Assembly (NCBI GenBank): GCA_002633005.1
Contig: NMRA01000864.1
Location: forward strand, 1-64,000
Reading direction: 5' to 3'
Source of the DNA: Phoronis australis
Taxonomy: Eukaryota > Phoronida > Phoronidae
DNA length: 64,000 bases
Shown here: piece by piece, positions 23,906 to 36,704 of the stretch
Layout: each line of letters opens with the position of its first letter
Position numbering within the stretch: the stretch's first letter is position 1
Translations under genes and position numbers: made by a program
The notes under the pieces: model-generated
Database searches by the model: none
What the model saw: only the letters and a program-made list of their open reading frames with translations
Told to the model about the DNA's origin: nothing

Positions 23906-23965
23906 TCAGTGTCTCGTTAGACAACAACATTCCAGCAGACCGGACTGGCCCTTACAAAAATGAAC
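23906..23965 (+). CDS. Possible exon, unrecognised
   Basis: 60 bp, acceptor ctttttcag, donor gtaagt, phase 1 to 1. It encodes SVSLDNNIPADRTGPYKNE. The phase matches the connector exons of gene A, but no homologous exon or partner was found. The donor leads directly into the AACTTAAGTT array. Confidence 0.25.
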
Positions 23966-24350
23966 GTAAGTTTTTCGCTGAAAACTTAAGTTTTAGATGA
24001 AAAACTTAAGTTCTTCCGAAAAACTTAAGTTTTTAAAAGAAACTTAAGCTTTTAAAACTTAAGTTTTTCGCCAAAAACTTGAGTTTTTCAGCACAATGTT
24101 AAGTTTTTCAGAAAACTTAAGTTTTTCAGAAAACTTAAGTTTTCACAAATAAACTTAAGTTTCAAGTAATAATTTAAGTTTTCATAAAAACTTAAGTTTT
24201 TTGTACTAACAAAACTTAAGTTTTTGTAATTCTAAAAACTGAAGTTTTCCTGATTTCTTAAGTTTTTCAGAAAACTGGATTTTTTCATTTGTGGAAAACT
24301 TGAATTTTCTAAAAACTCTAAGGTTTCTATTTGATGAAAATTTACGTTTT
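23966..24350. repeat. Cluster of palindromic aaaacttaagtttt motifs
   Basis: About a dozen copies of an aaaacttaagtttt-type motif, each nearly self-complementary around CTTAAG, spaced irregularly by 10-35 bases and grading into diverged copies (aaactgaagttt, aacttgaatttt). It starts right at the splice donor of the possible exon ending at 23965. Confidence 0.85.
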
Positions 24351-26009
24351 CAAGTTTTTAAAATTTGAATATTGTGAGATATTTAATTTTTGGTTCGAAA
24401 TTTTTCCCATTATTTTCAAACAAAAAATAATTGTTTGCTCATGCAAAACCCATCATCTCATACAAAATGTTACCCGAATGTTTCCTTAACATTTATATAG
24501 ATACAAATACCATAAAACGAAGAACGTTTAACCTGGTCAGTCCAGAATTAGTGAAGTTATGTAATAATTACGGCACTACGTTTTTGTGAATTTAAATGTA
24601 GACGAACATCCGGTGACCAACAGCAGTAAGAATGCACCCAATGTTAATCCCCTGAGACACTGACCTGGTCAGTACAATGTAATCAATAGAACTCATGCAA
24701 TTCTTAAAAAACGTAGTTATTTTGCAAGTTTCCTTTGTGTTGAGTTGTATTCGTAAGGCAGTTTCCACCGGAAGTCAACAGTTTGAATTTTATAACCGGC
24801 AGTCAACTTCGAAGAAAAAGTCGTGTGTTGGCTAGCCAGCGACAATGAAGTTTATATTACTACGATCAGAGCCAGCAAGAAGACATTTCAGACGTTTTGG
24901 AAGTCAGGTTAGTGCCAGAGAGCGTTCTAAAATCGATTGGCCACAATCGGTGCTGTGATTTCCAACGAACGGGTTAAGTTCAGTTGTTATTTATTGTCAG
25001 CCACTCACGAGTCACGCTGTCATATACCGACATAGACTCATTCTGTGTGTGAATTATCTAAACTTCTAACGCGTAATATACTTCTGTAGGTCCATTAGAG
25101 AAAGCCATATCGTTCACATAAGGCTATTACTCTATTATATTTCTGTCTTCTGAGGTTGTGTCAGTGCTCAGGTCAGTGTGATCAATGCAAGGGGGGGGGG
25201 GGACTACCAAGGCAAAGTGTACATTTCCCAAGTTGGGTATATTGGCATTGGTTGTGTGTGCTTATGTCTATGTTCGTAGCAATTCTTGGAAGCTCCGGAT
25301 TTTGAAAAACTTAAGTTCATTTTTGTAATGGATTTAGTGAGAGTGTTTGAAATAATGACTGTCTGGTATCTGCGCGGTATGCAAAGCTCACAGTTGGTGC
25401 AGATTAACTTTCCACGTTACTCTTATTTTATCCGTTACTTCCAGAATACCTTTGACACGTCACATGTCCCAATCTCATTTCCTTTAGTGTGATTTCGAAA
25501 TTACTTTAATTTTTTTTTGTGCAATATCACCTGTGAAAATTATGTTTTAGTACAAGTGTGCCTAAGACGGACTATAGATTCATACTATAACCTCGAATTT
25601 AAACGCGAGATTTCGAGTTTAGACTCAAATTTTTAAACCTCAACAATAGTTTCATGAAGTGCAAGCTTAGGTTAGACAGATGTCCACTTTGGCCATTGTG
25701 TATAATAATAGACACTCTTCTTGCCATTCCCAAAGGTGGACTAGAAAATTACAAAAGTACCGTTGCGATGGATATCATAAAATAGACTTTGGAGTCTGTT
25801 CACAACCTAGGGTGGGTATTATCACCTAAATTAAATAATAGGAAACAGTTCTTGTCAACATTGTAGTGATTCTCAATCTTACAGTCGTCATAGCGCGCTG
25901 AATTAAGTAGACGTACGTAACTTAAATGAAAGTTTAAATGTTCTAACGAACCGTTATTAATCAGACTTACATGTACATATACATGTATATGGGCAGTCTC
26001 CAGGTTTGA
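24351..26009. other. Non-coding stretch, nothing recognised
   Basis: No exon, repeat family or RNA gene was supported. It includes a 12-base G run at about 25190 and scattered short open frames. Confidence 0.5.
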
Positions 26010-26110
26010 TTTTCGATTGACGTGGTCATGAATGTTTTGTTGTTTTCAGTAAAAAAGCTTTTGTCAGCTTTTAATGTTGAAAGGATGAAGTTTGTTCTGA
26101 CTGTCTGATT
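26010..26110 (+). pseudogene. Remnant of the second DED exon (acceptor region kept, exon decayed)
   Basis: The 40 bases before 26050 (tgattttcgattgacgtgg, then tgaatgttttgttgttttcag-like) closely match the end of the gene A intron before the DED exon at 12525. The bases after the AG no longer encode the DED: in the expected phase a stop appears within seven codons. This is a decayed copy of that exon. Confidence 0.55.
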
Positions 26111-26749
26111 CATGATAATCAGAAGGTGTTCCTAAGAGAGAGATATGTTGGGGATATACAGGGGTATTTATGATATTATGCATGGTGCAGAAGACATTAA
26201 TGATCTTCTTATGATGGGTAGTAACGCTAGAACCTCGCTAAAAGAGCAAACTTCGGGAGATTGCGTGAGATATTGCCATGTATTTAAGATTGAGAACACG
26301 TCAGTGTGGATAGATTCTAGCGAGGTTCTCAAGTACATGTAGGTAATAGGGTTGCTGTATGCGAGACTTCATGTCTTCTGCAAACCTTGATTCTCATGTA
26401 AGGTATTGTGGCAATAAATTGCGGCAAACCCCGATGTAAGTAATTTAATCTAGTATTTTTGGAATTGTTAGATCCTATGTCAAAATGCCTGTGCTCAATG
26501 CCCTTCCATTTTTAACTAAGCCGTAGAGGAACTGCCTAGAGACAAGCACAATCATTAACACATAGTACCAACAAAAGGACTGCTTTGAAGCTACGAAAAC
26601 AACTATGCAGTGTTTTGGTTGACTATTTTCCGTGATTTGGAAATATCCGGTTTAATGAAAAATTTACAAGATAACTGGTGGCGAGAAGTGTTGTCTTGTT
26701 GTGGGCTGTTTGATTTATTTCCTGGTGACAATAATGAATACTTAAATTG

Positions 26750-28880
26750 CAACTGTTCAACTTGTTTCGGTAAAGCTTCATGTTGACAATTGAAATAGAC
26801 TCGTGTTACCTACGGCACCTCATCGACAAGCGTTTATGCATGAAAATTGTTTAAGTCAGTGCTTGTCCACGAGTGTACGGGTGTATGGATTGCGGCTATG
26901 CTTTTACGACTGCTTACCTTTGACCATTGGAGCAATCGATGGGATTCGATATTTGTTATAATCTTCAAGACTTCTGTCTTTATCGTAACGTTCATTTAAG
27001 GAAGTTCTTGTATGCACGTATCTAAGTCTATGCTAGACATTTAATAGAAGCTTTCCGGTTAGGTACTGGAGATGGAGCATATCGTGAAATTTATTTACCA
27101 CTATTCCATCGTAGATTCGTGGATGTACGCCGAAAAAAACATCACAGGGCCTAGGTACACTACAATAAAACATCAAATTCATTAAAGAACTTTTTGTATT
27201 AGTTTTCCACTCTGAAAAACGCCAAACATTTGACTCAAGTTACAGAAAGCGACGGGGCCGAGTGCATACTTGATTAACTACTAAAGACCCTCATATACAT
27301 AAAACTGTTAACACGAACGTTTTTACTGTGATTCAAATTGTTGAACGCACCTGGCGAGCTCATTTCATTGTGATTTAATGACACTAATGTTTAAATTATT
27401 AAATAATATCCGATTTAAAATGCCTTACAGACGTTAAATTCTTTGGACAATTTAATCACCCTTGGCGTGATGCATCTCGTAGTGTTTAATCAATGCTGAT
27501 ATCAACCTAGGGATCGCTTAATTTTTACATAATAAAAAGTAACGAATTATTACTAAAATCTATTGTATTGCAGCATCGAGGCTTCCAAATCTTAATTTCT
27601 CGGTGGTTCAGTTCTTTGAAGTTGACACGTGCTATTTATTGTATTTAAAATGAATACATTTTAATGCAAACCAGTTTGGACCTACTTGATGATTATTATG
27701 ACGGTAAATACAATATTAAGCGGAAGTAATAAAGTAATTTATCATCGAGTTAAATTTCGAAATTGTCAGTCACCTGGCAAAGCATAAAAGTGTAAATTCA
27801 TGCATAGTAATTTTGAGATTTTCGCAAGGTCTTGTGTTGGTCAGATTATTTGATTTATCTCAAAGATATGCTACTGCACTCGTAAGTATTTCTGTCCGTT
27901 GAATTTTGTTTCGTTTTAGGAACACTTTTTCAGACTGGAATCTGCTTCACCGCCAACTGGTAAGAAGGATTGAGTTTTCATAGCGTGAACCTGACTCACA
28001 TCCGTGACCTATACTTGGATTACCTTCTGTAGACTTATTTTCTCTCGAAAAAAGCAAGATATCTCAAGACTTCGCGCAATCACGCTACTGAAATGCAAAT
28101 GTTTCAGAAGTCTGGCCTACTGTAGAACTGTTCCGATCACCGAACAAACTATTTAGTTGGTGAGATTGGAATGTTAAAATATGAGATTGAATTCAGTGTT
28201 TTTGTACAATAAGCTGAGATTTTCCCCGGCAGAGCAAAGAATGTCTTGCGATTCCCGGAAATCAATCCGGTGTCGTTCTGAAGATTGCAAGCTATTATTC
28301 TGTCCTCACGGCGCACGCCGAAACATCTGAAACAATGGAATAGAAACTGTGAACTCAGTACCTTCAGGGAAGATTTCAATCTCACCAATTTGGTCAAATT
28401 CCCTATTATGTCCAAAAACAAAGTGCAATTTCTGAGCAACAAATGGATCGGCGTGTTTGGATACCCTAGCTTTCACGTGAGACTTTTCCTAAACATCAAG
28501 CAATATGCAGCCCCAGCAAAGGTTGCAAATAGGGAATTTTACCCGGATATACTAGTTAACTGCCAAGCATACACGCAAAACACTTGCACCTTTGTATCTC
28601 CTGCTTTTTCCGCTTCGCAAATTCTTGGTATGAGCTTGCTTGTTTCACCTGGGACCTCATTTCCAGAGCGCCTTCCTGGTCAGCCTGCCTGTGTTGCTCA
28701 GACAAAGACATAGTAAAACATTAAGATAATGAAACAGACGATTGCTACGGAACAACCAAAAAGGATCCTGCACAACAATTCATATCTACATGTAGCTTCC
28801 AAGTCAAGTTGTCCGGGCACTGGGTACGAGGCCGGCCGTGTTCATAAGCCTGATCTTTCCGAAAAAAGAGAATGATTAGA
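26750..28880. repeat. Linker-exon segment, copy 2
   Basis: Diverged copy of 7620-9990. It shows 'gaccattggagcaatcgat', 'gactttctgtc'-like words, the acceptor tgtttcgttttag, the donor gtaagaaggattgag, and downstream 'atcaatccggtgt' plus 'ttatcctggatat'-like words. It contains the small exon at 27920-27959. Confidence 0.7.
27920..27959 (+). pseudogene. Linker exon, copy 2
   Basis: 40 bp, acceptor cgttttag, donor gtaaga, phase 0 to 1, encoding EHFFRLESASPPT. Splice sites are intact. It precedes the broken ZU5 exon at 29.2 kb, the reverse of the order in gene A, so it has no upstream ZU5 partner here. It is probably a remnant of a rearranged duplicate. Confidence 0.45.
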
Positions 28881-29162
28881 ATTTTCTCGTTAACCAAATA
28901 GCTACTCTCACACATGCTCTTTTGCGCGCCAACTTATTGCGATAAAAAGGACAACGAGTGTCATCGTCACCTTCTCATTCCCGGATTGTTATTGAAAACG
29001 GAAATGCAGAAATACTTGGTCAATACAGTGTATGTGTATAAGTCTGAACAATGAAGTGATCGCTAATAAAAGCTACTTAGCAAGAAAACAGGAACTTAAT
29101 TGACAGTAATTTCAATTCCTCACAAGTACCAATACATGTAAATGTTATTTTTATCTCTATAG
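28720..29162. repeat. Intron end upstream of the ZU5 exon, duplicated from about 5640-6208
   Basis: Shares with the gene A intron 'agcttccaagtcaag', a 'cactgagtac'-like word, 'aggc.cgacctgtc'-like and 'attgaa..cg.aa'-like words, leading to the 'ctctatagcaac.at.gatgga' exon start. This shows that the duplication included the intron and not only the exon. Confidence 0.55.
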
Positions 29163-30006
29163 CAACCATCGATGGAACAGCCAGTGGAGTTATGCGGTAC
29201 AAAGGGGTTCAAATTAGAGTACCGCCTAACGTAATATTCGGGGACATAAACATTGAGTTTGTAGACCAGTCGTTGTCAGCACGAGAAGTTCATGACAAAA
29301 CTAAATGCAGAGCTATCCTACATTGTCAGGCAATATGTTTGGCTAGCGCAGATGAAGATGCAACATTCTCAGAGCCAGTCGAAATTCGAGTACCTCTTAG
29401 AACAATGTTTGAAAAGGCGAATGATCAACGACTAGACAGCGAAGACTTTCGCATATTGCACGAAAAAGATGGTGAAGTGACAGACATTACTGAAGATTGC
29501 AATGTCAGGATGGAATGGGGGGAAATAATCTTCTACTGTAAAACATGTTCAATGGTTAATATTGCTTGGCTGGCAGATATCACATCACCCATCGCAACTG
29601 GCGTTTTTACGACCATCAAACATATTCTCGAAGCATCATACCTTTGCAAGATATGTCCCTACATAAAAATAGACAAGATGGAGGGTTGATAGCTCTACTA
29701 TTTTGTCACGGCGTGGACGTGGAATATTCTGATGACATTAAACACGAGTGTACAAGTTACAAAATGCGTTTGATAAATAGTGCAACGTTGTCATTTGGAG
29801 TTGATTGCTGGTCCAATAAAGATGACAAAAAGAAACAAATTTACTCCAGAGAGTTTAAACTTGAAAAGGATCAATGTGAAAGGGCATGTACAGTTTTTTC
29901 TGTGATAAGAACTGGTGTTAGAGCACTTGTAGCTGACAAGGTTTAACTGTGTGTGAAGGAACTAATCTACAAAGAAACGCTGATGGACAGGTCTGTGAAG
30001 GTTCAT
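29163..30006 (+). pseudogene. ZU5-like exon paralogue with frameshift and nonsense codon
   Basis: Copy of the gene A ZU5 exon: acceptor ctatag, donor gtaagt, opening TIDGTASGVM and VQIRVPPNVIFGDINIEFVD. It keeps DPAEIRV-equivalent and SEDFRIL segments. Two lesions are visible. First, near 29661-29672 one base is missing relative to gene A, so the first frame ends at a TGA at 29687-29689. Second, in the continuing frame a TAA at 29944-29946 stands where gene A has CAA. The first frame ends shortly after CKICPYI, and the second frame picks up the same alignment. The FS element of gene A is CS here. Sequencing error is less likely with two independent lesions, but not excluded. Confidence 0.75.
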
Positions 30007-31219
30007 GTAAGTACTTATTCATCTTGATTGTCTTTGTGTGTGGGACTAGAGGTTACTTGAATTGTAATGAAGTATGAATCTAGAGTCATGGTTTTTGTTA
30101 CAATGGATGGAAGGAAGTGAATTGGACATGGCAAAAATGATCAAATAACAATTCATCTAACCGTACTCCTTGATCCAAACTCAAAGTGTTTGATCCGCTG
30201 GGACTAATATGAATGGGATATTTTTGAAGATGATTAAAAGAGAACTCGTTTTCTTAGGACATTACAATGACGTGCAAATTATGCCTTGTTGGAATGTGTT
30301 TTGAGTGGAAGAGGAATCTTTGTACTTACAATATATTTCTGTCTATGCAGGACAGACTTGTATGGCCATAAATATTTTGGGGCAGAAATAAATTCCACTG
30401 TGGGAAAGTGGTTTACATCTGTCTAAGTGGTCCAGAATTTCAAACTATCATCGCCTCCTCTTCTGCACCATGGTGATTGCCGATTCTTTAATCGCTCATA
30501 GGCGTGGGGGTTTTAGTGGTTGGGCCGAAGGGTGGGGTATAAATACTGGAAATGCAATCACCAAAAACTTGCGTGCACTTTTCATCAAATATTGCTGGGA
30601 AATTGCAACTTTAAGTCGCGTACCCGTCACCCGTGTTAGAACTCCATGATTCAGTTAAACTTGACCCTTAATGATTTTTTTTAAGAGATTCACTACTTTG
30701 GGGTGGCAAAAATGAACTGACCAAGTCACTCTGTTAAAGTAACCCAGGAAACGTTATCACGAGAGACAATTCAGTAGCAAAAACAAGATGAAAAGTAACA
30801 ATATTCAATGAAGCTCCCAACATAAAACATTTACATACAAACGAATATAAGTATTATAACTGGCTTGAATATTCTCCATGTGACACCCAAACTATCATTA
30901 CTGAGTTAGAGCTCATCTTATCAAATCACACAGCTCGTGCACCGTGCATTTATGGCCAGACCCTTCCTTTCATCAACCGACTTTGAGCACCATCTTCTTG
31001 TGGTCCCCACTTTGTCCGTTAAATGTTACAACATTCAATGTCGGCACAATCAATTTGTTGTTTTTTCTAGTTTTAATGGCATTGCTAGATACTACCTGTA
31101 GATGTATGTCAAATTCGTGTATGTAACGTCCCGTAACGTGTTTAACCAAGCCGTAGATTGGTTGCCTAGAAACGAGCACAATCGAATATCATTCACGTTG
31201 ACCAACATGTAATGTAACA

Positions 31220-33930
31220 AAGGAAACACATTTTAAGCTTAACTCTTTAACTCGTTTCAAAAAAATGATCTTGACATATCAGTAGATACTTGTTACCTCC
31301 TTCATAAGATTTCATGATTTGTGTTTGTTTATATTGGTGCATGTGCAAGGTTGTGCTTGTGTATCGGTGTGTACGTGTACTGTACGTGTGAACATCTCTC
31401 GTTTACGGATTGCAGCTACTGCTTTTTTCTGATCTTTGGAGTAATTGATTAGATTTGAGATTTGTTAACTTCACGACTTCTGTCTTCATCTTGACTTCCA
31501 TCTAAGGAACTGTCTAGAATGTACGGATCTTATTCTATACATGTACTAGTAATATGGACATGCATTGGAAGCTTTTGAGTGAACTACTGGAGATGGAAGG
31601 GATTATAAGTATCATAGGTCTCTATTACATTGTAGTTTCCAGGATGTACGCAGAAAAAAAATATCCTGCAGCTTAGGGTTTGTTGCATAAAGGATCAAAG
31701 TCATTCAAGTACTTAAGGCAATGGTTTTCATTCTGAAGATCGTAAAGCATTTGGCACAGGTTGCAGAAAACGAGACCAAGTGGCGTTATCCCGATCAAGT
31801 CTTGAATGTGTTCTGATGAAACCAGTCCCAGTGTACCTTGGGCTTGGTTCCGACATCACAGATATACGTACACATGTCAATAATGACGATTTTACCCCGA
31901 TGCAAATTTTTGACAGGAAATTGCGATCTCATTTTCCCTTGTAAAATACAAATAAAACTTAAAAATTCCCATTGACTCCAAAGTCGTTGGACAGTCTGTC
32001 CAGACATAGCGCGATGTATGTAGGACTGGTTAATCTACACTCATAACAACCAAGGGATCTCTTTATGCTTAGATATTTTAAAAACATAACATCACTGAAA
32101 TCTATTGCGTTGTAGCACAGAGCTCTTCAAATTCTGAGTTTCTGTTGTACACTTCTTTGAAATTAAAAAATGCTGTTTTGATATACCTAAAGTAAATGAG
32201 TTTTGAAGCATTCTTGACCTACCTCTTGTATATTATGCCGGTCAATACAGACTGGGCAAGCATAAATCCATCGATAGTAATTTTGAGATCTTCGCCAAGT
32301 TTTATGTTCTTCAGGTTAATAGATTCACCTCGAAGAGAAACCACTGTACTAATAACTATATTTATTTGCGCTAACTGCGAAGCTATACCGAAGCTAGTAC
32401 GGTGAAACAACACGTGTAGGTGATATAAAAGGTCATATATATTTTGACAAACTAAACTGCTACAGATATCGATGAACAAAGTTATATAACGTGTTGAGCT
32501 GTACAGGTGAGTGAGAATCTGTGACAATCAGCCGAACAAGGGGCACTATGGGAAGTACAATGCAGCAATGGTGGTATACACAATTGTTGAATTAGGATGA
32601 TAAGTAACCAGATGGGGAAACAAAACAACATCACCAGGTCAGCAACACGGGAAAATTAGGCGTAAACAGGGAAGTAAGGAAAATTGGTTTGAGGGAGGGA
32701 GGGAAAATTTGACTGAAAATTAGAGAGATTTATGAACGATGCTCCAGTGTTGCGACAAGACAAAATGATCACATGGTAAAATTAAACCAATAATAGTTGA
32801 TCAAAGATTGTCACTGACCCAAGAATCCAAACAATATGATAATGAAGACGAAAGAGTATAGCTTGCATACACTGTAAATAATTTAATACTTAAATAAAAT
32901 TTGTGCTTTAAATTTTGTTTCGTTTCAGGAAGAGTCGGCGAGCGGAACAGGTAGGAAAGATTGAGTTTTCATAGCCTGAATTTGACTCAACTTCGTGGTG
33001 CATACCGGAAAAGCGCTCTGTAGCCCCATTTTCTCTAAAAACCAAGATATCTGAAGACCTCAAAATCACTGTAGTGAAACGTTTGTGTATGCTACGTAGC
33101 TTACTAACTTGACCTACAGTGGAAAAACTGGTGATCGCTGAACGAACTAAAGTGTTTGTGAGATTAGATTATACAATAAGCTGGGATTTTTCGCCTACAA
33201 AGTAAACAAATGAATTGTGTTCAACGGAATCCAACCTGTGTTTGTCCTGAAGAATGCAAACTATTACCTTACCTTCACGGCGAAAAGCAAACCGTTGGCG
33301 CTCGCAAAATGGACACGGTGAATTCAGTACCGTTCGCGTTATTCAATATTTCGACATCAACTTTCATTCACTTTGACTGCAGCTATCCATTAAGTGCACA
33401 GATTTGCAATCATGCCTGGAAATGAGGTGCTGTGTCAAAACTACGAATGGTTCGGCACGTTTGGAAACCCATGCTTTCACGTTTGCGTGATTAAAACAGA
33501 TAACGTTTCCTGAACAACAATCATTTTTGTAGCGCCATCAAAGTGTAGGAATAGGGAATTTTACCTGGATATGAAAGCATAAACTTGCACCTTTGTATCC
33601 CATGTACGTTGGAAGTTCTTGGTAAATCGTGCTTGTTTTACTTGGTTGGCTGGGATGTACTATAGAGAGGAGGGTATCGTCAAAGAGTGAGATGACGAAG
33701 AAGTATTGTACTTTTAAATGTTCTCTCTGCTAAAAAACTACTGTCGTGTTTTCGTCAGTATCTTGAAAAATCTCACAATCATGGACAGGGTTACAAGTAC
33801 AATGTACTAGAAATATTTTGTGGTAACTTTGCATTAACCAAGTATACACTACGTACAACATAGAAGTAATTGCACAACGTAAGGTCCCAGGGTAAAAGGT
33901 ACTTTTTTGGGAAGTCATCGTTTATATAAA
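31220..33930. repeat. Linker-exon segment, copy 3
   Basis: Diverged copy of 7620-9990 and 26750-28880: 'ctttggagtaattgattagatttgagatttgtta', the acceptor tgtttcgtttcag, the donor gtaggaaagattgag, and downstream 'ggacagggttacaagtacaatgtact' paired with gene A intron sequence near 9890. It contains the mini-exon 32929-32950. Confidence 0.7.
32929..32950 (+). pseudogene. Linker exon, copy 3
   Basis: 22 bp between cgtttcag and gtagga, phase 0 to 1, encoding EESASGT. It is downstream of the broken ZU5 exon, the same order as in gene A. No DED exons were found after it, so this copy would be incomplete. Confidence 0.45.
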
Positions 33931-34221
33931 TTATAATCTGTATATTCCTTTTGAGTACCATGAGATGTACAGATATTGTTTTTCCGCAAATCTTCAAATT
34001 TCATAAACCATTTTTAGTATGGCAAAACAACACTGACACTAATTAGAGTCGAGATTACTTTATTAAAGATACTTAAAACTTCTGCCTTCAGTTTGGTCAC
34101 GTGATCGTATTTGAATGCAGAGTAGCAATAATACTGGTTCGTTGCAAAACTACTGCATGGTTTTAATGACACGGCTAATTTTTGTGTAATGTAAATGTTC
34201 AAGATGAAGACAATATTACTG

Positions 34222-34810
34222 CATAATGGTGCTGACAGTGTATCCTCTGACATGTACGTATAATGGTACTTTAGTGTATCCTCTCAATGAGGTGAGACCA
34301 AAATATAGGAATAATGGTGTTGACAGTGTATCTTCTCAATGAAGTGTTACCAACATATACGCATAATGATGCTGACAGTGTATACTCTTATTGTATTGTA
34401 ACTAATATACATGTATAATGGTGCTGACAGTGTATACTCTTATTGTATTGTAACTAACATACATGTATAATGGTGCTAACAGTGTATACTCTTATTGTAT
34501 TGTAACTAACATATACGCATAATGGTGCTAACAGTGTATACTCTGATTGTATTGTAACTAACATACATGTATAATGGTGCTAACAGTGTATACTCTTATT
34601 GTATTGTAACTAACATACATGTATAATGGTGCTAACAGTGTATACTCTTATTGTATTGTAACTAACATACATGTATAATGGTGCAAACAGTGTATACTCT
34701 TATTGTATTGTAACTAACATACATGTATAATGGTGCTAACAGTGTATACTCTGATTGTATTGTAACGAACATGCATGTATAATGGTGTTGACAGTGTATC
34801 CTCTCAATGA
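34222..34810. repeat. 52-bp tandem repeat, about 12 copies
   Basis: The unit is about 52 bp (acatgtataatggtgctaac, then agtgtatactcttattgtat, then tgtaactaacat). Inner copies are nearly identical and spaced 52 bases; the outer ones are diverged and of variable length. A minisatellite with no coding potential. Confidence 0.9.
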
Positions 34811-36690
34811 AGTGTATGAATATACACGCGTAACAGTGCTTACAAAGTATCTTTTCAAAGAACCATAACCAACATTCTCATACAATAGAATGTACTTTGG
34901 AGACATACACGTTGATTTGCCTAGTCATACACAGCGTACTTCGTTACCCTGCACGGACTACAAAAATATATCTGAACTTAGTATTTCAAACATTTATTTC
35001 CATGATTTTAAGAAAGATGACAAGCTAAATCACTACTTCATTCATCAACAACAGTGTTGATTCGGCATTTTGAAAAGCGATCTTGTCAGAAAAAAAATCT
35101 CTTAACAGGATATGCTTGTAAAGACATACCCTTAATACACTGGGTTTTCCTGTTTACATGAAACTCAAACCCTACAGAAAACATTTGAAATAGATAAAAG
35201 GATATTGTATTTCATCTTATGCAAAGGTAATGCAAAACCAAATGTAGATTGACAACTTGAAAGATAATTCCTTTACAAGTTGTCCCTGAGGTAAACTTGT
35301 GTTAGAAGTGTTTTTTCCGCTGGTACAACAAAATAACGAAAGCGGTAAGTTTCTGTACATGTAACTCTTCTACCAACATTCTTGAATTACATGCATGAAA
35401 TTCGTTCGAATTCGACTTTGTGAACAATAATTAAAGCAAGAAACGTGAAACCATGCTCTCTTAAAGTGATGAATAACCCTGACCACTAATCATCGGAACA
35501 GACCAAATTTGTTTTGTAAACTGTCGCACAAGAGAATTTTGTAGCATCCATGCACGTGTTTCCGTTTAACATTGTGTTTTTTGTTACAGTCACTGCATCA
35601 ATTGGTTTCAAATCCTTCTGTAAAAACGCATTAATTGCCAACTGAAATTCTTTATTCCGAAGATTTTATTTTCAGAGTTACTTTTTCTGCATGAGGTAGT
35701 CGCGACACATTCAATGTTGTGTTCTTATATGTACCTCGAAGACTGTAATTTTGCAATTAAGTGGTTACGATTTCTACAAACTCCGCAAGTTATATCAAAA
35801 TCTGAATAACTATGCATGACTCTTGACACTAAAACCGATCCCAAATTTGCACGTTTATGTATCGGTGACATTAAAATCTACGCTCACAATCAACCGGTTG
35901 TTGATGTTGGCCCCAGGATACTTTCTATCCTTGATACCTTTACAAGTTAAACAAAGGAAACAAGTCCCAACGGAAATATGCGAGCACGTAATAAAGTAAT
36001 CAAAAGCGATAACTGCATGTATTTGCAATTACAAGCTACTCCTTTAACATTTTCCACCTTGGAAACAACTGCAGTCGCAACACGTACAGCGTTTTTTTTG
36101 ATTTTACATACAATTCGATTGTAATATTAATCATATCTTAATTGTTATGTGTAAAAACGCCTCATAACCAGCGCTAAAATTTATAATTCAGCGAGACCAT
36201 GTGATTTTCCGTCGATGATTTCGCATGAACACTCACTTTGCTGTCATTACCTCCAATTCCGTTCAGGTCATACAGTTTTACAGTGATTAAAGAGTTTCTT
36301 GCGTTACGTTCCATTCTCCTGTAGTGTGAAAACCAAAAACATTTCCAGCATCACGATCTAAGCTAGAATCTTGTCAAGCAAGCATTTTTGTGTTGTTACA
36401 CACTACTGTAGTTATGTTGGTCAAAGCTTAGTCACACAAACGAATTAAAGGTGACATAATTTGCTTCCCGAATTTTTTAAAGTAATTTCAAATAGTATTT
36501 TTAAATATCGGTTCTCGCCAGGAGCACGGTTACAACACCAGGCTGGATTACATGAGCTAACCAGATGAAAGCAGACAATAAGAGAGCTAAACTATGTAAG
36601 CATCGGTTTGTCCTTGCAAAGCAGATGACACGAAAGGTCAGTCAGTCAGTCGGGATACTCATTCCGCAGCGCGGGTGCGTAATGTACATG
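34811..36690. other. Non-coding stretch before gene B
   Basis: No exon, transposon end or tandem array was recognised. It is ordinary AT-rich sequence with a few ACATGTA words. Confidence 0.5.
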
Positions 36691-36698
36691 TAAACCTT

Positions 36699-36704
36699 TA
36701 TAAA
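36699..36704 (+). promoter_or_regulatory. TATA-like box upstream of gene B
   Basis: TATAAA within cctttataaaccgg, about 290 bases before the proposed start codon of gene B and followed by a GC-richer stretch. It is a possible core promoter; the match alone is weak. Confidence 0.25.
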
